Shown here piece by piece: positions 22,882 to 34,566 of a DNA stretch of 64,000 nt (positions within the stretch are counted from its first letter, which is position 1; every line of letters begins with the position of its first letter). The stretch is from the NCBI GenBank assembly GCA_951812925.1, contig OX638369.1, positions 18,009,329 to 18,073,328 of the forward strand, given 5' to 3'. A program made the position numbers and the translations under genes. This DNA comes from Calliopum simillimum. Taxonomy: Eukaryota > Arthropoda > Insecta > Diptera > Lauxaniidae. Below the pieces are notes generated by a model. The model was not told where the DNA came from. It searched no databases and saw nothing but the letters and a program-made list of their open reading frames with translations.

Positions 22882-24474
22882 ATATAAGAATATATAAGGA
22901 ACTTATGAAAATAAAATATTTTTTTCTTATTCTTTAATAAAATGACTAGAACTGACTAGTATAAATAAATGAAATAATTATAAAAATAGGCACAGGTATT
23001 TAGTTATTACAAGTCAAGCATTTAACAATGGACTGTGCGTGCTCCTGGCATACAGGTTTATTGCAAATTATGCAAGTTTTGCGCGAGTTTCGACGTATTT
23101 TATTCAGACTAAGACAAATATGGCATTTTCCTTTGATTGGCGTTCGACCAGCGTTATCCTTGAGCTCTATTTGGTGCCTTGGTTCAATGATAGTGCCCAA
23201 ACGAATATTCAAAACTGCCTCAATGGCAGTTCGGACATAGTCATGCTTCAGAACGGCAGGATTTAACGATCGACGCTTAATGTTGCTCAAAGCTAGTTCA
23301 CGAGATAGCCCGTTTAGATATGTGCGGCGGCTGATATTGGCACGAATCTTTGAACTATTTTCTCTGTATATAATGTGCCCAGCCAAAGCCATTACATTCA
23401 ACATATTAAATAATATCGCCAGAGGCCAACGCTGCGTCTTCCGTTTGGAAGTGAAAGTTGTAAGCATGTGATCCATATTATCTACGCCACTTTTAGTGTG
23501 GTTATAATGAAGAATTATAATAGGCTTGTTTGTAGCAGGATCAATTGCTGCATCATGGTGCATAGTGGAAAGTAAAAATACATTTTTGGTTGCTTTAGCC
23601 TTATAACTCAAAAGTACAGTGTCGTCACGGAATACATACTTACTATCACCCAATGGCAAAGTCTTAGAAAACTGCAGCTCTTTTGGAATAAAACGTTTAG
23701 TCTTTATCACAGTGCCGACTAAGCTGAGGTTTTTTTCTTTTAGCACCTCACTCAATTGCAAAGTTGTGAAAAAATTGTCTGTAGTGACGTTGCGTCCACT
23801 ATTTTTCCATGGCTCCACAAATTCCAAAACAATTTTTTCTCCTAAATTAAAAGCTGTTGCCTGCCCGGGCTGCCGACCCAAATATATTTTTCCATTCAAC
23901 GGATAGCTAGTCTCAGCAACACAGGCCCAAAAATTTTTTATACCATACTTTGCTGGCTTAGATGGGATATATTGGCGGAACGATACTCTCCCACGAAATG
24001 GAAAGAGTTGCTCATCAATTGTTATATCGCTATGCGGTCGATACTGTTTGCGTAAATTATGATTCATAAGCATCCAAATTTCTGATATTGGAGCTGCTTT
24101 GTCAGTGGCTTTTCGAGCCTCACGTGTTCTTTGATCATCAAAGCGGATGGCGCAGAGAATAGCTTTGAATCTATCGCGACTCATTGCTGCACGATAAAGT
24201 GGAAATGAGTGTGAAGCCCTCAATTCATCGATGATTTCCAAACTGGATCTATGTACACCACATCTTAAAACAATTCCATAAAATGCGTCCATTTCTATGA
24301 TGTCCATATTTTTCCAAGCTCGAGGGGTCGACTCTGGATGTTTCTCGTTCTATCTTTGAATCAGCTGTTCGCCCTTTCTGTTTGTATTGCGTACTATTAT
24401 ATCTTTTATTACGTTGGAAAATAATAGATTGAAAGCATCGATTTGGCTAAGAATACCTTTGTAAACAGAACCTC

Positions 24475-24543
24475 CTAAAACAAGATTACAAAAAAATAAA
24501 ATAAAATTAAGATTAAGTTAATACTTCAACTCAATGAGCTAAC
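24475..24543 (-). other. intron 2 of the piggyBac transposase
   Basis: 69 bp with donor GTTAGC and acceptor TTTTAG. Removing it keeps the frame from the acidic exon into the helix-rich region before the catalytic core. Its size is typical of short fly introns. Confidence 0.75.
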
Positions 24544-24875
24544 CTCCTTGACGGAGAATGTTTTGGCTTCTTGTCTTTGTAGCTGGGTGCGGATCCTTAC
24601 TCCAGTTTGTTCCATCGGGTGCAACATAATCGAATTCTGACTCCAATGTAACCGTCATGACATTTTCGATAAAATCATTTGCTGCATCGTTTTCCTCATC
24701 GCTCTCACTGTCGCGCTCATCCACTTCGTCCACTATATCACCTACCTCGGCATCCGATGCAACTTCCTCATCAGCTATCCACTCATCATCTTCATTTTCC
24801 AATCCATCGCCAATTTCAAGACTTTCGTCATCATCTTCATAAAGCAGCGCCTCCACCTCTGCGTCCGTCAATGCT

Positions 24876-25005
24876 CTAAATATTGAATATAAAGAATTAA
24901 CATATTTTATTTATATGCACAAATTTATGTATACTTTATGCATTGTATATCTATTGTATTTAGATTATAAATAAAAGTTAAGCGAAAAATATGGCAAAGG
25001 ATTAC
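24876..25005 (-). other. intron 1 of the piggyBac transposase
   Basis: 130 bp with donor GTAATC and acceptor TTTTAG-like TTTAG. Splicing joins a Lys/Arg-containing segment to ALTDAEVEALLYEDD in frame. Confidence 0.75.
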
Positions 25006-25215
25006 CTTCGAGTTTTGGAGGGCAGCACCTGGCTCCCACTGGGAACCGGTTCACAATCCACGGGATCGGCTGCCGTTGCCTTGACATTACTTGCACTAAA
25101 GCTATGACCATTATTATTTGTTTCTGCTTTATTTGCATTATATTCACACTTTAAACGCTTCGCACTTTCCATTTTCACTATTTTTCATCAATTAAATTAA
25201 AACCATCAAACACTT

Positions 25216-25278
25216 GTCAATAAAGTCAGCTGTTGGTGTTGCCAGACTGTCAATAAAATCAGCTGTTGGTGTTGCCAG
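25216..25278 (-). promoter_or_regulatory. 30-bp direct repeat upstream of the transposase start
   Basis: Two copies (25216-25245 and 25249-25278) differ at one position. They lie 44-106 bp upstream of the inferred ATG within the element's 5' region. Position suggests a promoter or a binding-site duplication. Function is inferred only. Confidence 0.4.
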
Positions 25279-25379
25279 CAAGCTATTCCGAAGTGTCCCA
25301 CATTTCCAAAAATATTTTTTTTTATTCAAAAATTTATAAAACTATATTTGTAGTCATTTTATTCATTTTTTACAATTTA

Positions 25380-25405
25380 GTCACACGGGTGACCAGTCAG
25401 CCGAA
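25380..25405 (-). repeat. piggyBac subterminal motif, transposase 5' side
   Basis: An inverted copy of the CGGCTGACTGGTCACCCG motif with one change (CGTG instead of CGGG), 17 bp inside the terminal repeat. Its palindrome is imperfect, unlike the two copies at the other end. Confidence 0.7.
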
Positions 25406-25441
25406 ATGAGTTGTAAAAATCTTCAGCCGAATGAGGGTTAA

Positions 25442-26784
25442 TATCTACATTTTTGAAATTTGTTTCGAAAGAAATTTTATTTAAACTTCATCATCAATAA
25501 TCAAACAATTTCACCATACCATCATGACATTTACTTAGCACTTCCTTCCGGTTGTTAATGTAAGTACTCGTATTCTCATAATGATCAATTATTATCCTTT
25601 TGACGACATCCGACCTCAGCATTAAAGTTTCGACAACTTTCTAATTAAACGAAGTGATGACAAAATTATGCTCATCAATCAAATATGCTGTCGAAACACT
25701 TCAAAAATTTAATTATTTAATTAGAGAACATTCAATGACATTCATTTGATGCTACGAAAGTTATGTACGAAAAAACATGAGGAAGGAAGATAATGAATTA
25801 TGCAGAGAGTATGAGCAACCAATCAATACATATACATATGTTGAAAGGAAATATGTATAAGGATACCATAAGTTAAAGTAACAATAAAGCATACAGTTGT
25901 GAATTTCAAAAATGTGTAAAGTTTAGTATTAATTATGCGACATATTGCCTAAAATATAACTTTTTGTTCTAAAAAATTTTAAATTCTTTCAAAACAATGC
26001 GCATCACTTAAAAGTCAAAATAATCAATGACTAATCCACTTCATTTAGACAAATGTGACTTAATATACCTGTCGAAAACAACATAATTAACAAACACATA
26101 AGAACTTGTCATCTATACTTGTAGTATTTCTAGGAAAATGCTAAACCCATGTCAAGTCTTCAAATTGAAGATTTCTCTGTCTTAAGAATTAACATATGCA
26201 TAGCCACGCACTTAAGTAGCTGCTTAAGCATGCCGACGTGAATATCCTTAATTCGTGTGTTACATTGTAATGAAGACAAATTAATGTGTTTTTCTTGTTA
26301 AAAATTAATGACATTGGTGTACAAAGGGTAATGACAATAGCAGCGTGCTAAAAACCAGCTAATGAACCAACAACACAAATACAAAGTACAAGGACACACA
26401 CACACACAATGATGCCTGGATAGCAAAATAAATGGGTTAATCCTTAAGACATAGTGCCCCCACTCGTAAACAATAAAAAGTAAGACAGAAAAAAGGACCA
26501 AGCACAAGCATTTAGGATCTTTTGTCTACAAAACACAGCATAATAACTTCCCGCGTGGCTTTATATCATCATCGTAATTTAAAGAAATTTGACTAATTTG
26601 CATACGAAATTTGTGCAGCAGCATTTTAAGTGGCGTCAGCATGATTAGTGCGAATACTAAGTATTTGTGGAAGTAAACGGAATCATTAGCATTGTAATTT
26701 CTCGTAAATTAAAACTGAAGAAATTGTGTTGTGAGTGAAATCAGGAAGCTTAAGAGTTTTAATTTTCTTTGTTTAGTCGTATAT
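25442..26784. other. AT-rich DNA without recognised gene
   Basis: No repeat or protein feature recognised on either strand. Confidence 0.5.
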
Positions 26785-27215
26785 CACCATATAACTATAT
26801 AAAATACAACGTCTGTCTGTCTGTCTGTTTCGCCATAACTCGAGAACTATTTGTCCGAATTCCATGATTTTTTTTTTTTCGTTCATAGATATTTTACCAA
26901 GTGAGGTTTAAGGATACAAGAGAGAATCCCGAGATACTATAAAATTATATGACCGTCTTTTTCTGCATTTTGTATTCTTTGGTGAATGAACGTATATTGT
27001 GAAGGCACGGGGGACCTGTGACATTCCTATGCATTAATTCATCATATCTTTGAAACCGTTTGACGCAAAGCAACATCTAGCCAATTAAATAAAACAAAAA
27101 TTCATCATGTTTCTGATACTGTTTGAGGGAGATGTATGAGATTAGGTAAATACATACAATCTTAAAGGGCATCAGGAACGGGCGAACAAAGTCGGTCCCG
27201 GGCAACTATTGTAGT
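26785..27215 (+). mobile_element. dispersed repeat, family C, copy 1
   Basis: Starts in ACTATATAAAATACAACG, followed by a GTCTGTCTGTCTGT tract and CCATAACTCGAGAACTAT. It ends with CGGGCGAACAAAGTCGG and TCCCGGGCAACTATTGTAGT. A second copy in the opposite orientation lies at 58167-58595 and matches along its length. The layout (AT-rich 5' end, GC-rich 3' hairpin-like end, TAGT) fits a non-autonomous Helitron, but the terminal CTRR is not perfect. No coding capacity. Confidence 0.55.
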
Positions 27216-27330
27216 TACCTATTAAAAACTTAAATTTATAGAAAAAAATATCTCTCGAATATCTGTAGTGCATACACGATATATCTTTAATTCACATATG
27301 GTCTCGCGATAATTTCTTTGATTATTTCAC

Positions 27331-27726
27331 ACGGAGAAAAAAAAATGTTTCGTACTACTTCATTTCTGGTAAATTTTACTAGAATTTCAAGTCAATATAA
27401 TGACAACTCACCAATAAAATACATTTTTCCTAAATGTTTAAGTAAATTCAGAATTTTTGAATAATCTTAAAGAATAGTTTTTTTGTTTGAAGTAATTTAT
27501 GTGAATTTACATAAAGATACACAAAAAAATAAACAAAAAAAACTGGCCGCTATGGGATTCGAACCATGGTCCATCCATGTGATAGAAAAACATTATTTTT
27601 ACTTGCAATTAAAATCTTGTTAGAACCCTACACCACTGACCTATACGACGAAAGGGTATAAAATTTCCATACTAAGCAATTGTCTATCCATACATTTTTC
27701 TGGCTGAAAGCATAATTTACTCCAGG
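27331..27726. mobile_element. inverted-repeat element with tRNA-like insert, copy 2 (truncated)
   Basis: Begins with CACGGAGAAAAAAAAATG and matches the reverse complement of 4684-5302 up to the segment CTGGCTGAAAGCATAATTTAC (27700-27722). The last roughly 200 bp and the other terminal repeat are missing. It carries the tRNA-like module at 27542-27643. Confidence 0.65.
27542..27643 (-). other. tRNA-like module in copy 2 of the inverted-repeat element
   Basis: On the minus strand: an A-box-like TCAGTGGTGTAGG near 27635, a B box GGTTCGAATCCC at 27565-27554, then a T run. This is the best B box of all the copies in the window. The A-to-B spacing is longer than in a tRNA gene. Confidence 0.55.
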
Positions 27727-28069
27727 TTTAGCAAAATGTAGGCAGTCCCTGCAGGACCATGGACTATTCTAAAACTAGTTTGTAAACTAATAAGGCCAAT
27801 TTTTTTTTTCATAAATTTCAAAGAATTTGATTTAATATAAAAATTTTACACAAAAACGTCAAGTGGTTTCCTGGTTCAAATTATAATATCACTGACACAA
27901 TCGATACACAATTAAACCACTTTTGGTACTAATGACGAATTTTGCATTACATTCGGGCCATTTTTGATAGAAACGGCCGACTTTGCATTACATTTCGACC
28001 ATTTTTGGTACAATTGATAATTCAAGTGAACTTATTCTAGTTTTATAATCTTGGTCTTGCTTACGAAAA

Positions 28070-28330
28070 TCATCAAGACCATGACTGCATTTTAGTCTTG
28101 CGAATTTATAGGAAGCAGTTGTGCCACACCCCTTTCAAGCATAAAATCATATCTTAATTCTGCTGCTTTGAAAAAATAAGGTTTGGAAGTTTTGAACAGT
28201 CAACAATCTTTAAAAATTTTTGCAAGACCAAGGCGAAACCAAGACTCAATATCAAAACCAAGACTAAGACTCAATGTGCAAGAACAAGACCAAGATTAAG
28301 ACTGCTATAGTCTTGGTCTTCGTTTGGTCA
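28070..28330. repeat. degenerate AAGACC/GGTCTTG repeat, copy 1
   Basis: Irregular repeats of CAAGACC and AAACCAAGACT (28225-28300), bounded by GGTCTTG strings near 28050 and 28315. A related block in the opposite orientation lies at 35255-35385. Confidence 0.5.
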
Positions 28331-28477
28331 GCACTAGTAGCATTTAATAAAAAATAAAACGCCCTGATAAGATTTTTTTTTATTTTTTAAATTTTTTAAA
28401 TTTCGCAGAAGAGTTTTTTTTTTAATTTATAACAAATGTTTTATTTTGTGATATCGTCATGTTAGTTCTTTAGATTC

Positions 28478-28623
28478 AAACATATATTTGGTAATTATTA
28501 ACAAATATACGATTGCACCAATAAAATTGTTCAAATATGCCGCTCATTAAATAATATTAAATATTCGATTCGCCTATATCAAATAAATTATTTGTTAATT
28601 ATTACCAAATTTTGATATGTTTA
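28478..28623. repeat. small inverted repeat (hairpin), possible MITE
   Basis: The arms around 28487-28509 (TTTGGTAATTATTAACAAAT) and 28587-28611 are inverse with one mismatch. Similarity continues outwards through AAACATAT. The loop is about 80 bp. Confidence 0.5.
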
Positions 28624-30156
28624 TAATCATACTGTTTTCTCGGTGTATATAAAGCTTTTCGGTTTACATGTATAGTTTGCGCAATTTGGTTTTATATGCT
28701 TGGATAGAAAACCAAATATGCCAACATAGTAATACTATTTTAGTCTTTGCAATGCTGAATTTTGAAAATCCTTATGGTAAATTTCTGACAAGATATGATG
28801 AAATTTGTTTGAAAATATACCAAGCAGACTACTGGTACCGCAGAGTTTTGAGTTTGACTTTGCCTAATTTGATTTGATTAAGGCATTAATCTTAATAACT
28901 TTTCATATAAGAAACTAAAATTTTAAATACTTTTGAGCTCTGAGTTTGTGTTGGCACTTTCAAATGAATTTAAAGATAACCCGGAGAAATATAACCAAGT
29001 GGAATTGCACGTTTCTTGCGCATTTTCATTGATTTCCGAATCCTGTTGTGACAACCAGATGATAAATATCTAACGGTGTGCTTATGCATACAGTCTTATA
29101 CTTAAACACGCACACGTTAACCATATACATATACGTATTGTATATGTATGTACATGTTTCATAGTTTATTTTTATATCTTTTATCGTTTTATGTTTATTG
29201 CTTTTATTTAGTATTTTTTAGTATTTTTATGCCATGTTCTTGTTGGTTGCCTTTGTAAATCGGTCTATTGTGAATCACAAATTTGTGAATCATCAAAAAT
29301 AATGCCGAGCATGACACGCCGTGGCATTTTATGTTTCTTTTTCTAAACTTTTCTTTTTTTTTCTTGTGGCAGGCTTCAAAAACAACGGGAGTAGAGTAGG
29401 TCACGAAACAAAAACCAAAAATCAAATCAGAGAAAATATTCAATTCAAGTTCGTAGACCCGAAAATTCTTTTGTTTTTCGTTGACGATTATATTTTTTTT
29501 TTTTTTTTCTTTTCTTATGCTGTGCGTTTTTTCGGCAAAAACCAAGAAAAAATAAAAAAATAATCCACAAAATAAAAATATGATGAAAACACAACAAAAA
29601 CAACAACAGCAGAAAAAATAAACAAAAGGAAATAAATGATTTTCTGAAGGACGCGCAAGTATAATGAGGATAAAATGAAAACAACACAAGAACTAGTTGA
29701 TTTCATTTCCGTTTTACTAGCTGTCTCTTCTTTAATCTGATGTACGAGTGTTGCCGTTTCTTTGTGTTTTTCTATTTCTTATAAAACAATATAAATGATA
29801 AAGATTCGTTGTTCTTTCCGGCATAGAGAGAGGTTTTTCTTTTAAACGAAAATTGACATGAAAATGAATTCGGCTAGAACAAAAGCAGCCAAATTAATGA
29901 GCCCATACCTTTCAGTGATTTTTCGGTACAGAATCTTAACCCTAGAATACTTATGTTTAAATTTTATCCTTTAATACGAAAGCCCGCCAGGGAGATGCAG
30001 TTCATCTATTAAAATAAAATCATATTCAATTTACATTTTTGATTTAGAGAAAAAGAAAATTCATATTAAAAGCCTCTTTTAAGATTTCGGTGGAAAAAGC
30101 CTATTTTTAAAAATTTATAGAAATAAAATTCTCTAAATACTTCAAAACTTTATACT

Positions 30157-30282
30157 TACTAGAATCGGCCAATGGTCAAAATTTGACCAGAAATGTATTA
30201 AATTATATTGGAACTTTGTGGACAGTTTTAGTACATATTTTGCTATTTGGTACAATATAGAATAGCTCATTTATCATCCCTG
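30157..30282 (+). mobile_element. hAT-type MITE end, copy 1
   Basis: Ends in TCATCCCTG (reverse complement CAGGGATGA, a typical hAT terminus) at 30282. Matches 63851-63959 and, inverted, 53974-54080, including the block GGTCAAAATTTGACC and 'ctcatttatcatccctg'. The opposite terminus was not found. Confidence 0.5.
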
Positions 30283-30508
30283 ACAAATGTGAAACGAAAA
30301 GAAAACAAAAAACATGAGGTTTGCTGTTTCCTATTTTCAATCCTGAGAATTGAAAAATTGGCATTTAATTTTACCTGGCTTAAAGGCAAAATATTAAAAT
30401 AATTATTACTTTGTGCACATTTACACGTATTTACTACAAAAAGAAATAAGTATATATTTTTGTGGGGATGAATCCAAATTTTAACTCTTAAAAATGTATA
30501 ATATATGC
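30283..30508. other. no recognised gene
   Basis: AT-rich spacer between the hAT-type repeat and the Helitron fragment. Confidence 0.4.
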
Positions 30509-30873
30509 ATGACTATAGTTTTTATAAACACCCTCGCGACTAAGCCACTGCATTGATTTTAATGAAATTTGGTATGTAGATAGGACTCGCACTAAGGAAC
30601 GATAAAACAACCATTACGATTTTAAGAGGACAGTGCCTCTAAATGGAAAAAAACGTTCGGCTCGCACTGCATCAAAAATTTGGTATAGAGATAATCTGTA
30701 CACTAAGGAAGGCTATTTAAAAGTTGGTAGTGGTAGGCTTAACGCCAGAGATAGAAATTCAAACGGATATAAAAAGTATTTGTTTCATAGCAGTTCTAAG
30801 CTTCTAAAAACTTCCAAAGTCTCTTTAAAGTCAAATTGAAGTGGTCGAATTTCGGTCGCAAGACGAACTCTAG
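30509..30873 (+). mobile_element. Helitron family A, 5'-truncated copy
   Basis: Retains about two internal units ('gcactaaggaacgataa', 'aaatttggtatagagata') and a complete 3' end with CTAG at 30870-30873 followed by T. Its 3' hairpin is TTC-G-GTC, loop GCAA, GAC-GAA. Compared with the other two copies, both sides of one base pair changed (C:G to T:A), so pairing is kept. The 5'-TC end is missing and the start coordinate is approximate. Confidence 0.7.
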
Positions 30874-31906
30874 TGTAATTATATATTTTTAAAATATTAT
30901 ACTAAATACTACAAATGGCTCAGGAAAGCTCTTGACGAATTCAGACTTAATGGCGTGGATTAAATGTTTCTAAAAATTTCTTAAAACCATTATTTGGGAT
31001 AATGCAAGCAAATTTCACACAAGTCCCAGTAGCAATAGAGTCGTTAATTTCAATTCAATTCAATTCGGACAAACTATGGATATGTTGTCTTTGATAAGAG
31101 CAGAAATTTGTATCGTTATTTAAAATAATCCCACTCAATTTTCAAGGATGATTCGAAAAAGAATGATTTTTACTATTGTATCAATGAACAAAAAGCTGTG
31201 AAATTTATAGTACTAACACTCGCAATTTTGAAAGTCCATAGATTTAATGAAATGGAAAAATGAATCAAAACTCATGGTACATGGTATATAGTAATGGCAA
31301 CACTACCTTTGATATTCAGTCTCACTTGCCTTATTTCACTTTAATACGATTTTTTCCAGTGTTGCCTACGTTTTTTTTTTTTATTTTTTGTGTGGCCTCG
31401 TTCTATTTTGGTTACTGGGATGCGGTTGGTTGGTTAGATGGTCGGTTTGTCAGCTAAATATTTGTTGGTGTGTTATTGTGTATGGAATTCTTATGCAATT
31501 CATATTCATATAACACGGATTTGAAATGCATGAGAAAAGCTCATTAATGACACAATTTTCATTTTTACTCTTGCTTACTTGAGCTTATGTTGTTAAAAGA
31601 ATGGTTTTTTTTTGCTACTTTTTTTTACTCTATTTTTATTGTACGCGAGGAGTACTAACTTTTATTTTACATATTGTAATATTCAACGAAAATATGTACA
31701 AATTTACTAGATAGAAATGGAAAGTTATTACTTTAATGTATTTTAGAATGACTTAAACCGAATTGCTTTAAGTTTTTCGATTTATAGTTGGAAATTTGGA
31801 AGGTGACATAGTCTTTTTTAATAAGGTAAGATATATTTTAAATCGAGAAGAAACTTTTTGCAAATTCGGTTTTTTTTTCTTCTACTTAAAAATTTTTATT
31901 TAATAC
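30874..31906. other. no recognised gene
   Basis: AT-rich. Nothing recognisable on either strand. Confidence 0.45.
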
Positions 31907-32253
31907 GGGTTTTCACACGCAATGTTGTTATTTGTTATTTGGTAAATTTTTACACGTAAGTATTTTGTTTTTGTAAATTCAACGAATGCCGACTTAACGA
32001 ATAACACTTTACTTTAACTGTAATCAGTTATTCGTTGGATCGTTTTTCCAATCAATGTATAATTATTTTAGATTTCGCACTTTTTTAGTAATTTTATTCT
32101 TTTTGTGTATAATTTTTACTTGCAATATCAGCTGTATTGAAAATATTTAAACGATTAACAACTAACGTACAAAAAAGTGTCTTCACAGTTGGCAAGCTGT
32201 AAAAAATTTAACGAACAAAGAATAACAAATAACAACGTTGCGTGTGAAAACCC
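31907..32253. mobile_element. 347-bp inverted-repeat element
   Basis: Terminal inverted repeats of about 33 bp with one mismatch, starting GGGTTTTCACACGCAA. TTAATA stands 1 bp outside the left end and directly outside the right end. An internal pair AACGAATAAC/GTTATTCGTT (about 31998 and 32028) adds a second small hairpin. No coding capacity. The superfamily is uncertain (Harbinger-like or other). Confidence 0.65.
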
Positions 32254-34566
32254 TTAATATACTGAGGAAATAACTACATATTTGCCAAATTTATTTAAAA
32301 ATAAAAAAGAAAAAATGTTTGTCTGCAACAAGCGTTTTTCATTAAGCAAATAGCCAACCATTATTATCTTAATTTAAAAAGTTTTAGAGCAAAATTCGAT
32401 ATTTTAGTTTTTTTTTTTTTTCTTAAAAAAGTTTACAAAAAGCTTGCAGTAAAAAAAAAAAATGCTGGAAAATACACAGTATGTCTTTTTTTAATATACA
32501 ACTTTTTCGGCAATCATCATACAAAAAAAAGTGAAAAACTTTAGGCAAACGACTGTCAAAAAGAGAAATACAAGAAAAAGTAAAAACTTTTACTAAAAGG
32601 CTAAAATGCTTTAGATAAAAAATGAAAACTGAGCAAAGAAGGCAAAAAACTTTAAACAAATATGCGCTTACAATATGTCGCCGCTGAAAAATTTTCCAAA
32701 AAAAAAGGCATCAGACATTCGTACCGAAAATGAAATGGTGCTGATAAGAATTGGTCCTGCTAGCGAATTAGAAATTTTTATTTGACAGACGGGATATGGC
32801 GCATTGTGTTAGCTTAAGTGTTGACCAGAGTGTATGCGCTTATGGCCATTCATATATGCACATTAGGTAGGGTCGGAATTTAGATTCATTCCGAAACCTA
32901 TTCAAAAGTTAAAGGAGCCTTTAAAAACGATATCTGCATAATTTTTTTTTTTTAATTCCGAGAAAAACCAATGGAGCGCTTTTGATTCTACTGAAGGCAT
33001 CTTTGGCTAAGAAATCATGTTCTTTTGGCCATAACTTTTTTTCAATACAAAATGGATACCCAAGGGTGCTTTAGAAATAAAGAATATGTTCTTACAAAAA
33101 TTTTGGCGTTAAAAAATTTGAAAAATACTATTTGAACGTTTCACACTGACTGAAGTATTTGTTTGTATAACATGCAATATACTGAAGTATTTGTTAGAAT
33201 CAGGTCTTTTTTGACACTGATGAAACAAGACATTGTACTTCAGTGTCAGAATAAAATCAGTGTGCAGTGAAGATTCAATTTCTAATTTGGATCAAATAAA
33301 AAAAGTCTCTTCTTCGAGATGTCTTGTGCAACTTAACCAAAATTCAACTAAAACGAGTCAATATGTAGAGAAGGACGTTCAAGAAAACGGAAAGTCATTG
33401 AAAGAGTCAAAAGCCATTGCAATGAATCACATTAGATTGAAAAACTTAACTTTCTACTTAATTTATCCCTAGGAATTCCTAACACTAATAACTTCACCAA
33501 ACATTTTTCGCTTACTCTGGTCGCTACCTAAGAGAAAAAAAACTGCAGTCAAAGTTTGTGCACAAATTGCATTTCTAACAATTTGTTGGGAAAAATTGAA
33601 ATGAGCAGCAGCACAGGCACAAATGTCATAGAAATGAAAAACCGATATCGCTATGAAAACAAAATATGAAAGTTACAGCAAGCACAAAAATAAGAGATAG
33701 AAATATTCTCGTTTTTATTCAATCAAAATATGGTATTTTACAAAATTGGCACAAAAATATTGGCAAATTAGATTTGATCTACATTATGACAGAATCTAAA
33801 TAAAAGCAATAAAAACTAATTTAATACGATTTTATTTATTTACAACATATATTTTAATATTTATTCATGGTCATCGAAAAGTTTAAGTGTTTGCTTTGGT
33901 TTATGCTGAATCGATTCAGACAAAAAAATTCAAATAATTCTTTTTTGCTGCGTAGACAATACAAAAGTATACATTTATTTGCTGTTTTAATACAACTTTT
34001 TGTTTAGTTATTAAATTAATAATAGACCTTATGCTATTGGTTTTTAAGAGTATTTATATAATTTAAATCATTTATGTAATTTATTTATTCTAAAAATCAT
34101 ACATTTGCATACGAAGCGCATAAATGACGCCTCAATGTATGCAACATAATAATGATTTATCCTTAATTGCACTCTACCGTTGTAGTGCAACGCATATTTC
34201 ATACACACATATGCTATTGAATTGAGCCATCATGCATCATAAGCATGTATGTGTATGCGTACCTATATGTGTTAAGTGGTCACAGTGGGTTAAGTGGTTT
34301 TTAATTAAACGCCGTGAGTTATTCACTTTTTATGAAGTTTGTACATTTACTCTAGTTCAAGTTGAAATTAAACTTCGCACATAAAAGTGGAGAGAGCTCG
34401 CAGACAGGAGCACAATGTATGTTAGGGTATTTTTTATTTTAATAAATATTACGGTTTTACTACGAAGTTTTTCCATTTCTTGAAAATAAATTTTTTTTTA
34501 GCACGCATAGAAGAGCAAGAAGTTCTCATAAGTGGCATTAAATAAGCAAACCTGAGCTTAGATATA
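32254..34566. other. no recognised gene
   Basis: AT-rich with A-rich stretches. Frames at 32423-32659 and 33233-33472 show no domain. The duplicated phrase CTGAAGTATTTGTT near 33150 and 33181 is the only repeat I noticed. Confidence 0.45.

Larger units (their letters stand above)
23000..25172 (-). pseudogene. piggyBac transposase, three exons, one in-frame stop
   Basis: The transposase cuts and reinserts the element at TTAA in the nucleus. I join exon 1 (25172-25006), exon 2 (24875-24544) and exon 3 (24474-23000), with introns of 130 and 69 bp, both GT...AG and frame-consistent. This gives 658 codons including the final stop. Residues 57-120 are Asp/Glu-rich. The DDE_Tnp_1_7 core follows, with catalytic Asp at about 320 (ITIDEQ), 399 (VTTDNFF) and 498/501 (SGVDNMDHM) and the conserved Trp at about 516. 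A C-terminal cysteine-rich zinc-binding domain spans 617-655 (CxxC, CxxC, C..H, CxxC). The frame is interrupted only by a TAG at codon 208 (24350-24352), upstream of the catalytic core. The 435-residue open frame from 24307 begins after it and keeps all catalytic residues. It is probably inactivated recently, or the stop is an assembly error. Confidence 0.9.
22660..25437 (-). mobile_element. piggyBac-family transposon, nearly complete
   Basis: Both ends carry the 15-bp inverted repeat CCCTCATTCGGCTGA, flanked by the TTAA target site (22656-22659 and 25438-25441). The element is 2,778 bp long and encodes a piggyBac transposase on the minus strand. A second motif, CGGCTGACTGGTCACCCG, occurs at both ends: at 22668 (part of the terminus), 22858 (direct) and about 25388-25405 (inverted, one mismatch). 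The left TTAA is also the right target site of another TTAA-flanked element, so this piggyBac inserted exactly there. Its ends are intact, so it could still be moved by a transposase supplied in trans. Confidence 0.95.
27727..30156. other. no recognised gene; short repeats
   Basis: Two direct copies of a CATTACATT-CG-CCATTTTTG-type segment lie near 27950 and 27990. The frames around 29204-29689 are low-complexity translations of T/A-rich DNA and not credible genes. Confidence 0.45.

Noticed and set aside
23000..24307. 435-residue piggyBac frame as a complete domesticated gene starting at 24307
   Set aside because: The frame continues upstream in register through a single TAG and two introns into an acidic N-terminus. 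TIRs and TTAA sites are intact, so it is a damaged transposon copy.
27542..27643. functional tRNA gene
   Set aside because: Good B box but abnormal A-to-B spacing and no acceptor-stem pairing. It lies inside a repeated element.
29204..29689. 161-residue minus-strand frame, Phe/Cys/Leu-rich
   Set aside because: Low-complexity translation of T- and A-runs. No domain, and several overlapping frames of the same character.
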